From the NCBI GenBank assembly GCA_964606895.1, contig CAZSHX010000049.1:1-34828 (forward strand): a stretch of DNA of 34,828 nucleotides. The letters are read 5' to 3'. A program made the position numbers and the translations under genes. Positions 23,231 through 32,475 of this stretch are shown here, piece by piece (within the stretch, counting starts at the first letter, position 1; each line of letters begins with the position of its first letter). Below the pieces are notes generated by a model. It was given only the letters and a program-made list of their open reading frames with translations, did no database searches and was not told the origin of the DNA. The stretch comes from CAZSHX01 sp964606895. GTDB lineage: Bacteria > Bacteroidota > Ignavibacteria > Kapaibacteriales > UBA2268.

Positions 23231-24388
23231 ATGACAAATTTAAGTTTTGCAAAAAGAATAAAAGAGCAGGGAGATTCGATTTTCTCCACGATGAGTAAAT
23301 TGGCAGTTGAGTTCAAAGCCGTCAACTTAGGTCAGGGATTTCCCGATTTCGACGGACCAGATTGGCTGAAAGAATCAGCTTTTCAAGCAATGAAAGAGGG
23401 CAAAAACCAATATGCTCCTATGCCCGGAATTTTTTCATTAAGAAAAGCCGTAACCGACAATGTTAAAAAATTCTATGATATGACTGTTTCCCCTGATGAT
23501 GAGATTACGATTACTGCGGGAGCAACCGAAGCTCTCTATTCAACAATAACTGCTTTGATTGATGACGGCGATGAAGTAATAATGTTCGAGCCTGTTTATG
23601 ACTCGCATTTAGCGGATGTTCAACTGGCAGGAGGAATTCCGAGATTTGTTACTTTGAAAAAACCTGATTTTTCTTTTGATTTCGAAGAGCTTGAATCGGA
23701 AATATCGGACAAAACAAAAATGATAATTATTAATAATCCTCACAATCCGACCGGCAAAGTATACTCACTCGAAGAACTTGAATTTGTTGCTAAGCTCGCA
23801 GAAAAGTACAATCTTTTTGTTATCAGCGATGAAGTTTACGAATTTCTTACTTTTGATGGTGCAAAGCATATCCCTTTTGCCACACTTCCGGGGATGAAAG
23901 AAAGAACAATCACTATTTCTTCAACAGGAAAAACATTCAGCATGACAGGCTGGAAAATTGGGTGGGCTATTGCTGAACCGAACATAACCAATGCTATCCG
24001 GAAAGTTCATCAATGGACCGCATTTGCGGTAAATACTCCCGGACAGCACGCAATGGCTCATGCTATTGGCAGGATTGACGACTATCTTCCCGAATTCAGA
24101 GAAATGTACAAAATGAAAAGAGATTTGATTTATAATTTGTGCCTCGAAACGAAGTTCAAACCAAATCAATGTTTTGGCAGTTATTTTCTTATGGTTAATC
24201 TGCCCGAAGGCTGTCAGCAAAGCGATATGGAAATTGCAGTTGATTTGGTGAAAAATTATGGAGTAACAACAATTCCTCCTTCGGTTTTTTATGGAAAATC
24301 GGATGAAGGAAAAGGTATGCTTCGTCTTTGTTTTGCCAAAAAAGATGAAACCATCATTCAGGGTTTGGCTAATCTGAAAAAGTTTTGA
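23231..24388 (+). CDS. PLP-dependent class I/II aminotransferase (methionine/kynurenine aminotransferase-like)
   Basis: The 385-aa product is a fold-type I aminotransferase of the YbdL/MtnE-like group, which transaminates methionine and aromatic amino acids. Visible features are VNLGQGFPDFDGPDWL, ITAGATEALYSTI for phosphate binding, the NPHNPTGKVYSLEEL asparagine loop, SDEVYEFLTFDG with the Asp that pairs with the pyridine nitrogen, and STGKTFSMTGWKIGW holding the Schiff-base Lys234. The C-terminal Arg that binds the substrate carboxylate is in MLRLCFAKKDE. It is the first gene after a 132-bp divergent region shared with ftsY and is followed closely by tadA. Exact substrate is open. Confidence 0.9.
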   Translation: MTNLSFAKRIKEQGDSIFSTMSKLAVEFKAVNLGQGFPDFDGPDWLKESAFQAMKEGKNQYAPMPGIFSLRKAVTDNVKKFYDMTVSPDDEITITAGATEALYSTITALIDDGDEVIMFEPVYDSHLADVQLAGGIPRFVTLKKPDFSFDFEELESEISDKTKMIIINNPHNPTGKVYSLEELEFVAKLAEKYNLFVISDEVYEFLTFDGAKHIPFATLPGMKERTITISSTGKTFSMTGWKIGWAIAEPNITNAIRKVHQWTAFAVNTPGQHAMAHAIGRIDDYLPEFREMYKMKRDLIYNLCLETKFKPNQCFGSYFLMVNLPEGCQQSDMEIAVDLVKNYGVTTIPPSVFYGKSDEGKGMLRLCFAKKDETIIQGLANLKKF

Positions 24389-24399
24389 ATATAAGTTTC

Positions 24400-24882
24400 A
24401 TGGAAAAATACTCTGACGAATATTACATAAAACAGGCGCTGGCTGAAGCCTGTAAGTCACTTAAAAATGAAGATGTGCCGATTGGTGCTGTTGTTGTGTT
24501 TGAAAACAAGGTCATCGGAAGAGGGTACAATCAAATTGAAAAATTGAAAGATTCTACTGCTCATGCGGAAATGATTGCAATACAAAAAGCAATAAAGAAG
24601 ATTGGATATAAACATCTTTTGGATTGCAGGATTTATGTTACTCTCGAACCATGCACAATGTGCTCGGGAGCAATAGTACTTGCAAGAATTCCTGAATTAA
24701 TTTTCGGAGCAAGCGACCCAAAAACCGGAGCCTCAGGCTCTTTGTATGATATTACCGAAGATAAACGTCTAAACCACAGATGCTCAGTCAAAAAAGGTAT
24801 TCTTGAAAATGAATGTTCTCTAATTCTGAAAGATTTTTTTAATGATTTACGAAGACGAAAAAAACAACCAAAACACGATTGA
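24400..24882 (+). CDS. tadA: tRNA-specific adenosine deaminase TadA
   Basis: TadA converts A34 to inosine in the anticodon of tRNA-Arg(ACG). I place the start at the ATG at 24400 (MEKYSDEYYIKQAL), which gives the usual family N-terminal helix; an upstream TTG overlapping the previous stop is less likely. The zinc site is complete: His55 and Glu57 in TAHAEMIAIQKA, and Cys85 and Cys88 in TLEPCTMCSGAIVLARI. GASDPKTGASGSLYDI, typical of TadA, follows. At 160 aa it is full length. Its 3' end overlaps the start of rsmI by 41 bp. Confidence 0.95.
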   Translation: MEKYSDEYYIKQALAEACKSLKNEDVPIGAVVVFENKVIGRGYNQIEKLKDSTAHAEMIAIQKAIKKIGYKHLLDCRIYVTLEPCTMCSGAIVLARIPELIFGASDPKTGASGSLYDITEDKRLNHRCSVKKGILENECSLILKDFFNDLRRRKKQPKHD

Positions 24883-25561
24883 ACCCGGTTTGTATATAGT
24901 TCCGACTCCAATTGGAAATCTGGAGGATATCACACAAAGAGCAATGAAAATTCTCTCTTCGGCAGATATTGTTGCCTGCGAGGATACACGCCACAGCGGA
25001 AGTCTTTTAAAATCATTGAAAATCCATGCAAAAAAATTAGAAAGCTACCACGAACATAACGAAGAAAGTAAGTCGGATTTTCTTTTGCTCGAACTGACTG
25101 CCGGCAAATCAATTGCACTCATTTCTGATGCAGGTATGCCGGGAATCTCTGACCCGGGCTACAGACTCATCAATAAAGCAATAGAAAATGGAATTAAAAT
25201 CATTTCTCTTCCGGGTCCCACTGCTTTTGTTCCTGCACTGATTGCATCAGGATTTGCTAATGACAGATTTTTATTCGCGGGATTTCCTCCTCATAAAAAA
25301 GGAAGAAAAACATTTTTCGAAAAGTTGGCAGGTGTGGATTGTACGATTATCATGTATGAATCGCCATACAGGATTTTGAAGTTATTGGATGATGTGGGCA
25401 AATATATAAGTGAAGACCGAAAAATCTGTCTTGCCCGTGAGATTAGCAAAATTTACGAAGAATATCTTCGCGGAACAAGCACGGAATTGAAAAATTTGTT
25501 CACCGACTCGAAACAGCCAAAGGGCGAATACGTTGTTATTGTTGAGGGTTCGGGTGCTTGA
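24842..25561 (+). CDS. rsmI: 16S rRNA (cytidine-1402) 2'-O-methyltransferase RsmI
   Basis: RsmI methylates the ribose of C1402 in 16S rRNA near the P site. The 239-aa product has the tetrapyrrole-methylase fold: GLYIVPTPIGNLEDITQRA, VACEDTRHSGSLL, ALISDAGMPGISDPGYRLI, SLPGPTAFVPALIASG and FAGFPPHKKGRK. These are diagnostic. The ATG at 24842 lies inside the end of tadA (41-bp overlap in another frame). No alternative ATG exists before the first conserved strand, so the overlap seems real and suggests coupled translation. The family's usual C-terminal extension is short here. Confidence 0.95.
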   Translation: MIYEDEKNNQNTIEPGLYIVPTPIGNLEDITQRAMKILSSADIVACEDTRHSGSLLKSLKIHAKKLESYHEHNEESKSDFLLLELTAGKSIALISDAGMPGISDPGYRLINKAIENGIKIISLPGPTAFVPALIASGFANDRFLFAGFPPHKKGRKTFFEKLAGVDCTIIMYESPYRILKLLDDVGKYISEDRKICLAREISKIYEEYLRGTSTELKNLFTDSKQPKGEYVVIVEGSGA

Positions 25562-25653
25562 GAAAAAAATTGTAACCTTTTAACATTTTGTGTGTCTTTA
25601 TATAATAATTATGTGTAAATTTGTAAGTTTATTTACAAAAAAACTGGGAATGG

Positions 25654-26277
25654 ATGTTTATAACTTTTGAAGGAATAGATGGAAGCGGAAAGTCAACGCA
25701 GATCAATCTTCTAAGTGATTACTTTAAAGATTTGAATCTTGAACCGGTTATTCTACGAGAACCCGGTGGAACTGAACTTTCTGAGGCTATACGAGATTTG
25801 CTTTTAAATTCTGATTTCAACATTAACTCAATAACCGAGTTAATGCTTTTTGAAGCCGCAAGGTCCGAACTTGTTGACAATATCATCAAACCTGCACTCG
25901 ATGATGGCAAAGTTGTGATTTGCGACAGGTTTTATGATTCAACGACGGCTTATCAGGGATACGGCAGAGGGATTGATATTCATACTATTGGTTTGTTCAA
26001 TGAACTTGCCAGCAGAAATATCAAGCCTGATGTTACTTTTTTTCTGGATTTGCCCCATCATATTGCACAGGAAAGGTCGCTAAACCGTAAACCCGATAAT
26101 ATCGAATCTTCAGGTGAAGATTTTTTCCATAGAGTTTATAAAGGCTTTTTGAGTATTGCCCGATTAGAGAAAAACAGAGTAGTTATTGTTGATGCCGCCG
26201 GTACTGTTCGAGACACTCATCTGACAATTGTTACCGAACTTGAAAAAAGATTTAGTAAGAAATTAGATATTAAATAA
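25654..26277 (+). CDS. tmk: Thymidylate kinase
   Basis: This enzyme phosphorylates dTMP to dTDP for DNA synthesis. The 207-aa product starts directly with the P-loop strand (MFITFEGIDGSGKST, Lys13). It then has the REPGGTELSEAIRDLLL segment whose Arg contacts dTMP, the CDRFYDSTTAYQGYGRGI motif, and the lid region around LDLPHHIAQERSLNRKPDN. All expected sites are present and the length is normal. Its ATG follows GGGAATGG in a 92-bp AT-rich gap after rsmI that may hold a promoter. The metalloprotease gene begins 20 bp downstream. Confidence 0.96.
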   Translation: MFITFEGIDGSGKSTQINLLSDYFKDLNLEPVILREPGGTELSEAIRDLLLNSDFNINSITELMLFEAARSELVDNIIKPALDDGKVVICDRFYDSTTAYQGYGRGIDIHTIGLFNELASRNIKPDVTFFLDLPHHIAQERSLNRKPDNIESSGEDFFHRVYKGFLSIARLEKNRVVIVDAAGTVRDTHLTIVTELEKRFSKKLDIK

Positions 26278-26297
26278 TAATAAATGGAGTCCTAAAA

Positions 26298-28832
26298 ATG
26301 AGAAACACTTTACTAATGATGCTGATACTTGCTTTATGCGGAAGTATGGCTTATTCCGAAAACTCAATAACTGTTAATAGTTCGGATTTATTTGATTATC
26401 CGTCAACTCTTTCCACCAAAAATTCGAAAAATCAAGCGATAATCCTGACAACCAATAACAACATGCGACCGATTATCTTAAAATCAGAACAAGTTACAAA
26501 ATTATTCCAGTCCGGCAACGAGACTATCAGGCTTATTGATTTTCCGGTTAACCCTATTGAGAACAAGAATGTAGTTTTAAGAAAAGTATCCTCGGTTGTA
26601 AACAGCGAAACCAAATTTTATCTAAACACCAAGAATGGCAAAAAAGAAATGCCTGCTGTTAATATTCAATCATACAGAGGTTTTATCGAAGGAGTAGATA
26701 ACTCCAGAATATTTGTTAATTATACAAATGACATGCTTTTCACTATAATCGAAAATGGCAAAGGTGAATCTTATAATATGGCTCCAGTAAATTATACTGA
26801 TATGAAAAGTGGTGCTCACATCCTGTCGGCAATAATTGACAAAGAAAATCCAACTGCTGAAACGGGTTTTAAATGTCTTACTGAAGATTACCACGGTCCG
26901 AAAACAGAAGCAACTGACGACAATAAACATGCTGACGGAATCCTGGCATTACCGAAATTACTTGAAACCGGTATTGTTTGCGAAGGAACAAGTGAGTATT
27001 ATAAAATGACTGGCAGTAATTTTGCATTAGGTGCCGCATATATGGTAGCTGTAATTGCAGTTTCATCACAAATTTACGAAAATGATATAAATATTAAAAT
27101 CAATGTTAACAAGATTGAAATTTGGGATGATGCTTTAGTTGACCCTTACATCAATGATCCATTACTTTCCGATAAACTTCAGACAATGCCTTCAGTTTGG
27201 TTTGGCTCGAGTACCAAGCGTTCATTAGTTGTATTATTTGCAGATTTAAATGCACAACATGGCACATTAGTTGCCGGCATTTCAATGGGTGGCGAACCGA
27301 ATGTGGGTAGTATTTGCAGTAACACAAGAGGTTTTTGCGTTATCGGAATAAAAAAAGATGGAAAATATCCAACATTGAATTATACGTGGGATGTTAATTG
27401 TGCAACTCATGAAATGGGTCATAATTTCAGCTCTCCTCATACACATAATTGTTATTTCCAGCCAAATATGATTGATACTTGCATAACAATTAATAATCCA
27501 ATTGAAAGTGATGCATGTCTTTCGGGAAATCCGATACCAAGACCCGGTACAATCATGAGTTATTGCCACTTAACCAATAATGGACAAGTCGAGTTGTTTT
27601 TTCATCCAAGAAATATTAAATTAATGAGAACAGCCGCCGAAAAAGCAATGTGTATAAAAGAACCTGCAAACCCAACCCTAAAGCTTTTAGCACCTTTGGG
27701 GCAAACAATATACGATGCCAAACAAACAATCGAAATCAGATGGGTTTATTCTGCAGTTAGTTTATTTGGGATAAAATATACTTCAAACAATGGTCAAACA
27801 TGGGAAGTTGTTAAAGAAAATGTTCCGGTAACTGACTCAATTTATAACTGGACGATGCCTGCTATCGGTACAAAACAAGGTAAAATCTGGATTTATGACA
27901 TGAGTAATAATGTTGTTGGTGATACAAGCTGGAATACATTTACAATCAATGCCCCCTATCTTTATGTTAAAAATCCGGTAGAGGGTGGAAAATATAGTCA
28001 AAGAACACCTATCTCTATTGATTGGGATTTAATGCTTGTATCATCGGTTAACATAGATTTTTCAACTGATGGTGGCCAAACATGGAATTCTATTATTAAA
28101 AATCAAGCTACAAGTCCTTATAGTTGGGATATTTCAAAAATAACAAGTAATAACTGCAAAGTCAGAATAGTATCTTCCAGTAATTCTTCTATGATTTCTG
28201 AAACAGGAATATTTGCTATCGGTAAAGAGACAGCTACAATGATATATCCCCAGGGTGGTGAAGTATGGTGTGGTGGCTTCAGCTATTACATTAACTGGTC
28301 AGCTGATTTTCTTGATAACATTATGATTGAATATACAATTGATGATGGGTTAACATGGAAGAAGGTTCGCTTGGCTTCCATTGATGCCAGTTTGGGATAT
28401 TTCCTTTGGAAGATTCCATCTGTCACCTCAAAAGTCACAAATGCCAGAATGAGAATTTATCCTTCAAATGATAAAGAAAGCATACTTTCGATTACCAAAG
28501 ATTTTACCATTGATACATGCCTAAAAAGTGATATCAATGATTATTCACCAATTTATAAAAACTCGATACAAATTCTCGATGTTGTTCCAAATCCTGTTAG
28601 CCGTAATGCTAAGATAAAGATTTTCAATAATGTTAGTACAAATGAACAATTAGTTATTAGTATCTATGACGAAAAAGGTTCTCTTGTTGGTAATATCGGG
28701 AAATTCAATCTGAGTGAAAAGGGGGAACAAATATTTGAAGTTAATATACCTGAAGTTGCAAACGGTCATTATTTTTTGAACATAAGTGCCGGAAACTATA
28801 AGGATAGCAAAAACATTCAGATTAATAAATAG
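26298..28832 (+). CDS. Exported zinc metalloprotease (reprolysin-like metzincin) with T9SS sorting domain, paralogue 1
   Basis: The 844-aa product has a signal peptide (MRNTLLMMLILALCGSMAYS) and a propeptide-like region (about 20-210, with SYRGFIEGVDNSRIFVNYTN). The catalytic domain shows THEMGHNFSSPHTH (His371, Glu372, His375, third His381) and the Met-turn GTIMSYCH. At the position where most metzincins have Gly in HExxHxxGxxH this protein has Ser378. Three similar beta-sandwich repeats follow, each with a G-x-TW core (YTSNNGQTWEVV, FSTDGGQTWNSI, TIDDGLTWKKV). It ends with a T9SS type-A sorting domain (VVPNPVSRNAKIKI, ISIYDEKGSLVG, GHYFLNISAG). It should be surface-exposed or secreted and cleave proteins or peptides outside the cell. 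A near neighbour in tandem is a clear paralogue. Confidence 0.92.
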   Translation: MRNTLLMMLILALCGSMAYSENSITVNSSDLFDYPSTLSTKNSKNQAIILTTNNNMRPIILKSEQVTKLFQSGNETIRLIDFPVNPIENKNVVLRKVSSVVNSETKFYLNTKNGKKEMPAVNIQSYRGFIEGVDNSRIFVNYTNDMLFTIIENGKGESYNMAPVNYTDMKSGAHILSAIIDKENPTAETGFKCLTEDYHGPKTEATDDNKHADGILALPKLLETGIVCEGTSEYYKMTGSNFALGAAYMVAVIAVSSQIYENDINIKINVNKIEIWDDALVDPYINDPLLSDKLQTMPSVWFGSSTKRSLVVLFADLNAQHGTLVAGISMGGEPNVGSICSNTRGFCVIGIKKDGKYPTLNYTWDVNCATHEMGHNFSSPHTHNCYFQPNMIDTCITINNPIESDACLSGNPIPRPGTIMSYCHLTNNGQVELFFHPRNIKLMRTAAEKAMCIKEPANPTLKLLAPLGQTIYDAKQTIEIRWVYSAVSLFGIKYTSNNGQTWEVVKENVPVTDSIYNWTMPAIGTKQGKIWIYDMSNNVVGDTSWNTFTINAPYLYVKNPVEGGKYSQRTPISIDWDLMLVSSVNIDFSTDGGQTWNSIIKNQATSPYSWDISKITSNNCKVRIVSSSNSSMISETGIFAIGKETATMIYPQGGEVWCGGFSYYINWSADFLDNIMIEYTIDDGLTWKKVRLASIDASLGYFLWKIPSVTSKVTNARMRIYPSNDKESILSITKDFTIDTCLKSDINDYSPIYKNSIQILDVVPNPVSRNAKIKIFNNVSTNEQLVISIYDEKGSLVGNIGKFNLSEKGEQIFEVNIPEVANGHYFLNISAGNYKDSKNIQINK

Positions 28833-28865
28833 TAAAATCTGAATTTAATTACTTTAAGGAAAATA

Positions 28866-31412
28866 ATGAAATATATAATATATTTTGCACTGTTTCTTTT
28901 GATGAGTGCTATTGCAATGAATGCACAAACAACTTTGGAAGTAAATTATTCAAAGATTTTTGAGTTGAAGCAGTTATCACATGAGAAAAAAATGCAAAAT
29001 TCGATTCAAAAAAATATCAAGACATCAGAACCTGTAATATTTTCAGTAAAATCTGATTATGCAAACTCTGTTTTTCTTGCAGATTATCAATCTATAAGGA
29101 TTAAAGATTTCAGGATTTCTGCTAATATCTCGAAAAATCTTATTCTAAAACCGGCAGTCACTTCCATTTCTGCTTATACTGAATGGGTAAAAGTTGTCAA
29201 AGGTAGATTTATTAAAGTTCAGGGACCTTATATTGTTTCTTATCATGGAAAGATTGAAGGCGAAGAAGGTTCTTCAGTATTTTTGAATTATTACAACGGC
29301 AAATTATTTGGATTTATTGAAAATGAAGCGAAAGAAAAATTTTCAATCTCTCCAGATATAAACCAAATCACCGATATTAATTCTGATCATTTCATTCAGA
29401 ATACTGCTATTGAATCTGATAACCCGAATTTCAATCCTTTCGTTTGTTTAACCGAGGATAATACCGGAGTTGCTTCCGAATCTGAAGACAAGCTTAAGTA
29501 TCATATTGAAGATAATATTCTTGCTCAAAGCAAGATTCTTCAAGTTAATATTTTGTGCGAAGGTTCTTATGATTATTACACTTTAATGAGTAGTAATTTT
29601 GATTTATGCGGTGCATATATTGCTTCTGTTATCAATCAGTCTTCCAAAATTTATCAGGATAATATTAATGTAAATCTTGTTGTTTCAAAAGTTGTTATCA
29701 GAACTGATGCCGCAAGTGATCCGTATCAGAATGATGCAGATTTACAAGATAAACTTTATACGATGCCAAGTGTTTGGCAAAATCAGGATTTAAACCGTTC
29801 CCTTGTTGTTCTTTTTGCAAATTTGAGCGACCAGCCTACCGGTACAATAGTTGCCGGTATATCTTTTGGTGGTTATCCTAATGTTGGCAGTCTTTGCGAT
29901 ACTAAGTACGGCTACTGTGCTTTGGGTATCCAAAGTAATGGCAAATATCCGACAATGAATTATACCTGGGATGTGAATGTTGCAACACATGAAATCGGGC
30001 ACAATTTCAGTGCACCCCATACTCATGCATGCTACTACAAACCAAATATGATTGATACTTGCGTTACTCAGTCACAGCCATTCCCTGTAGGTGATGCTTG
30101 TATTAAAACCGGCAATGCTATTCCAAGACCCGGCACAATTATGAGCTATTGCCATACAACTAATGCAACTCGCTCAGTTGAACTTGAATTTCATGCAAGA
30201 ACAAAAAATTTGATGAGAAAAGCCGCAGAAACATCAAGCTGTGTTGCCGAAGCTCCGGGAACATTTCTTTCTCTTCTTCATCCGCTCGGTGATTCATCTT
30301 ACAGAGCGGGAAAGACCATGCAGATTCGCTGGACTTCAAAGAATGTAACATCTCTTGATATTTCTTATTCCCTTGATGCAGGAGCAACCTGGACGCTAAT
30401 AGCAGAAAATGTAAAGGCTTCGGATTCAATATATGTATGGACAATTCCCTTGGTACAATCATATACTGCAATGGTTGCTATTCAGGATGCTGTGAAACCT
30501 GCTTACCTAGATAAAAGCCTTACAACTTTCTCAATTTTAAAATCGGGTATAACTGTTGTAAACCCCTGGAAGGGCGAAAGAATTGGTCAAAAAGATATTT
30601 ATTCAATTAAATGGGAGATGACTTTCGAAAGTGATGTAAAAATTGAGTTTACATCAGATGCCGGAAGTTCCTGGGCTGTTTTATCTCCTAAAACAAATTC
30701 CGGAAATTTTGAATGGATTATTCCGGAAATTAATAGTGAAAACTGCAAAATAAAAATTTCATCAATAGTTGAAAGTTCTGTTATTGGTGAGACTGGTTTC
30801 TTTTCAATTGGAAAACAAACTGCTATACTCAAATCTCCCAAAGCGGGAGATGTTTTCTGCATTGGTGAATATAACGATATTAAGTGGACTTCTGATTTTA
30901 TAACAAATATGTATTTGGAATACTCATTAGATAATGGAGCAGTTTGGAAAAAAGTTGTTACTAAGCCAATTACAGGTTCAATTGGAGGTTATTCCTGGAA
31001 AGTTCCAAATTTTAAATCCCAAAAAGTTCTTTTAAGGATTTCTACCAAAATAGGTGCTAACTATTTTAATATGGATTCACTTTCCTCACCCTTTACCATT
31101 GACTCTTGTCTTCTCGGAATCTTTTCAAACGTAGTAAATGATTCAAAATTAAAGATAACTGAGGTTATTCCAAATCCAATAAGTATGGAAGCAAAAATAA
31201 AAATTGAAAACAGCTATGAAGAAGAATTTCAGTCCGATATCCAATTATTTAATGAAAAAGGTCAAAAAATTGTAAATCTTCTGAACGCATTTATTCCGGT
31301 TGGAACAAGTGAGTTCGGGATTAAAATAAATAATACAGCACAGGGAAACTATTTTATTGTATTGAAAACCAAAAAAGGCGAAAGTGTGTTTCCCGTTAAA
31401 ATTATGAATTAA
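28866..31412 (+). CDS. Exported zinc metalloprotease (reprolysin-like metzincin) with T9SS sorting domain, paralogue 2
   Basis: The 848-aa product has the same architecture as the gene 33 bp upstream: signal peptide (MKYIIYFALFLLMSAIAMNAQ), propeptide with SYHGKIEGEEGSSVFLNYYN, catalytic THEIGHNFSAPHTH (His375, Glu376, His379), Met-turn GTIMSYCH, three beta-sandwich repeats (YSLDAGATWTLI, FTSDAGSSWAVL, YSLDNGAVWKKV) and a T9SS sorting domain (VIPNPISMEAKIKI). The Gly-to-Ser change after the second zinc His is shared, so it predates the duplication. Side-by-side similarity runs the whole length with clear divergence, so the duplication is not recent. RBS AAGGA precedes the ATG. The two proteases probably form one transcript with tmk and proline dehydrogenase. 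Confidence 0.92.
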   Translation: MKYIIYFALFLLMSAIAMNAQTTLEVNYSKIFELKQLSHEKKMQNSIQKNIKTSEPVIFSVKSDYANSVFLADYQSIRIKDFRISANISKNLILKPAVTSISAYTEWVKVVKGRFIKVQGPYIVSYHGKIEGEEGSSVFLNYYNGKLFGFIENEAKEKFSISPDINQITDINSDHFIQNTAIESDNPNFNPFVCLTEDNTGVASESEDKLKYHIEDNILAQSKILQVNILCEGSYDYYTLMSSNFDLCGAYIASVINQSSKIYQDNINVNLVVSKVVIRTDAASDPYQNDADLQDKLYTMPSVWQNQDLNRSLVVLFANLSDQPTGTIVAGISFGGYPNVGSLCDTKYGYCALGIQSNGKYPTMNYTWDVNVATHEIGHNFSAPHTHACYYKPNMIDTCVTQSQPFPVGDACIKTGNAIPRPGTIMSYCHTTNATRSVELEFHARTKNLMRKAAETSSCVAEAPGTFLSLLHPLGDSSYRAGKTMQIRWTSKNVTSLDISYSLDAGATWTLIAENVKASDSIYVWTIPLVQSYTAMVAIQDAVKPAYLDKSLTTFSILKSGITVVNPWKGERIGQKDIYSIKWEMTFESDVKIEFTSDAGSSWAVLSPKTNSGNFEWIIPEINSENCKIKISSIVESSVIGETGFFSIGKQTAILKSPKAGDVFCIGEYNDIKWTSDFITNMYLEYSLDNGAVWKKVVTKPITGSIGGYSWKVPNFKSQKVLLRISTKIGANYFNMDSLSSPFTIDSCLLGIFSNVVNDSKLKITEVIPNPISMEAKIKIENSYEEEFQSDIQLFNEKGQKIVNLLNAFIPVGTSEFGIKINNTAQGNYFIVLKTKKGESVFPVKIMN

Positions 31413-31429
31413 TTTATGGATGGTTGATG

Positions 31430-32326
31430 ATGTTGAATCAGTTAATTATTAAAATGATGCCTTTAATACCAAAGGCAATTATTCATCAGGTAGCTAAAAA
31501 GTATATCGCCGGTGATGAACTTAGTGATGCAGTCAGGGTTACAAAAGATTTTGCTAAAATGGGCGGAATGACAACTGTTGATGTTCTTGGAGAATTTGTG
31601 TCTTCACGAGATAGAGCTTTGCACGAGAAAGAGATGAGTTCGCTCGTGATTGATGCCATTATTGAAAACAAACTGCCTACTTATCTGTCGGTGAAACCAA
31701 CTTCACTGGGATTGGGAATTGATTTCGATTTTGCTTACAATAATATTAAGGAACTTTTAACCAAAGCCAACGAACATAATATCTTTCTTAGAATTGATAT
31801 GGAAAATGCTCCTTATACTACTTCTACTCTTGAGCTTTACAAAAAATTCAGAGCCGAAGGTTTCGATAATGTAGGCTTTGTTGTTCAGGCTTATATGTTC
31901 AGAAGCATTGAAGATATCAAAGCACTGGCTAAGTATAAACCAAACACCCGTCTTTGCAAGGGTATTTACAAAGAGTCTCCTCAGATTGCATTCCAAAACA
32001 GAGAAGAAGTCCGTGACAATTACAAGAAGCTTCTCGACTATATGCTCGATAACGGCTACTACACGGGAATTGCAACCCACGACGATGTTCTCATTGATTA
32101 TGCTTACAATGCTCTGAGCAAAAGAGGCATGAAACGCGAAGAATATGAATTCCAGATGCTTTTGGGAGTTCGGGAGGAAAAAAGAAACTCAATTCTTAAA
32201 GATGGTCACCGAATGAGAATATATGTTCCATTCGGCAAGGACTGGTACGGTTATTCTTCCCGGAGGTTAAAAGAAAATCCAAATATGGCAGGTTATATAT
32301 TCAAAGCCATGTTTTTCAAGGGTTAA
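31430..32326 (+). CDS. Proline dehydrogenase (monofunctional PRODH)
   Basis: The enzyme oxidises proline to pyrroline-5-carboxylate with FAD, passing electrons to quinone. I take the third in-frame start, the ATG at 31430, because GGATGG at 31418-31423 then lies at a normal distance; TTG 31424 and ATG 31427 are alternatives. The 298-aa product is the short monofunctional form with the beta/alpha barrel motifs: LSVKPTSLGLGIDF, FLRIDMENAPYTTSTLELYK, VGFVVQAYMFRS, TRLCKGIYKES, GIATHDD, EYEFQMLLGVREEKR, and the substrate-binding RMRIYVPFGKDWYGYSSRRL near the end. It lies just after the metalloproteases, so it may use proline released from peptides; that link is inference. The partner P5C dehydrogenase is not visible here. 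Confidence 0.95.
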   Translation: MLNQLIIKMMPLIPKAIIHQVAKKYIAGDELSDAVRVTKDFAKMGGMTTVDVLGEFVSSRDRALHEKEMSSLVIDAIIENKLPTYLSVKPTSLGLGIDFDFAYNNIKELLTKANEHNIFLRIDMENAPYTTSTLELYKKFRAEGFDNVGFVVQAYMFRSIEDIKALAKYKPNTRLCKGIYKESPQIAFQNREEVRDNYKKLLDYMLDNGYYTGIATHDDVLIDYAYNALSKRGMKREEYEFQMLLGVREEKRNSILKDGHRMRIYVPFGKDWYGYSSRRLKENPNMAGYIFKAMFFKG

Positions 32327-32344
32327 ATGATACTTCAACTACAT

Positions 32345-32381
32345 AAGGGCTGTCTCTATAAATGAGTCAGCCCTTTTTTTT
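32345..32381 (+). terminator. Rho-independent terminator after proline dehydrogenase
   Basis: AAGGGCTG (32345-32352) pairs with CAGCCCTT (32368-32375); an inner CTC/GAG pairing extends the stem across one T-T mismatch. A run of eight T residues (32374-32381) follows. It closes the 23-32 kb plus-strand gene run. Confidence 0.92.
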
Positions 32382-32475
32382 ATCTTTTTCTTTCGTGCAA
32401 TAATAATCAATGGAAAATTATTTGTAACTTGCATATTGAATTTTCCGTCTATATTATTGAAGGGATAACAAAAAA

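Noticed and set aside
25616..25623. TAAATTTG upstream of tmk as a Bacteroidota -7 box
   Set aside because: No TTTG or TTG lies at the required distance, and this 8-mer pattern is common by chance in such AT-rich DNA. The same applies to TAATTTTG at 23174-23181 and to the minus-strand TAAATTTG at 10319-10326.
26298..31412. Recent duplication of the two metalloproteases
   Set aside because: They share architecture and motifs but differ at most positions outside the active site, so the duplication is old.
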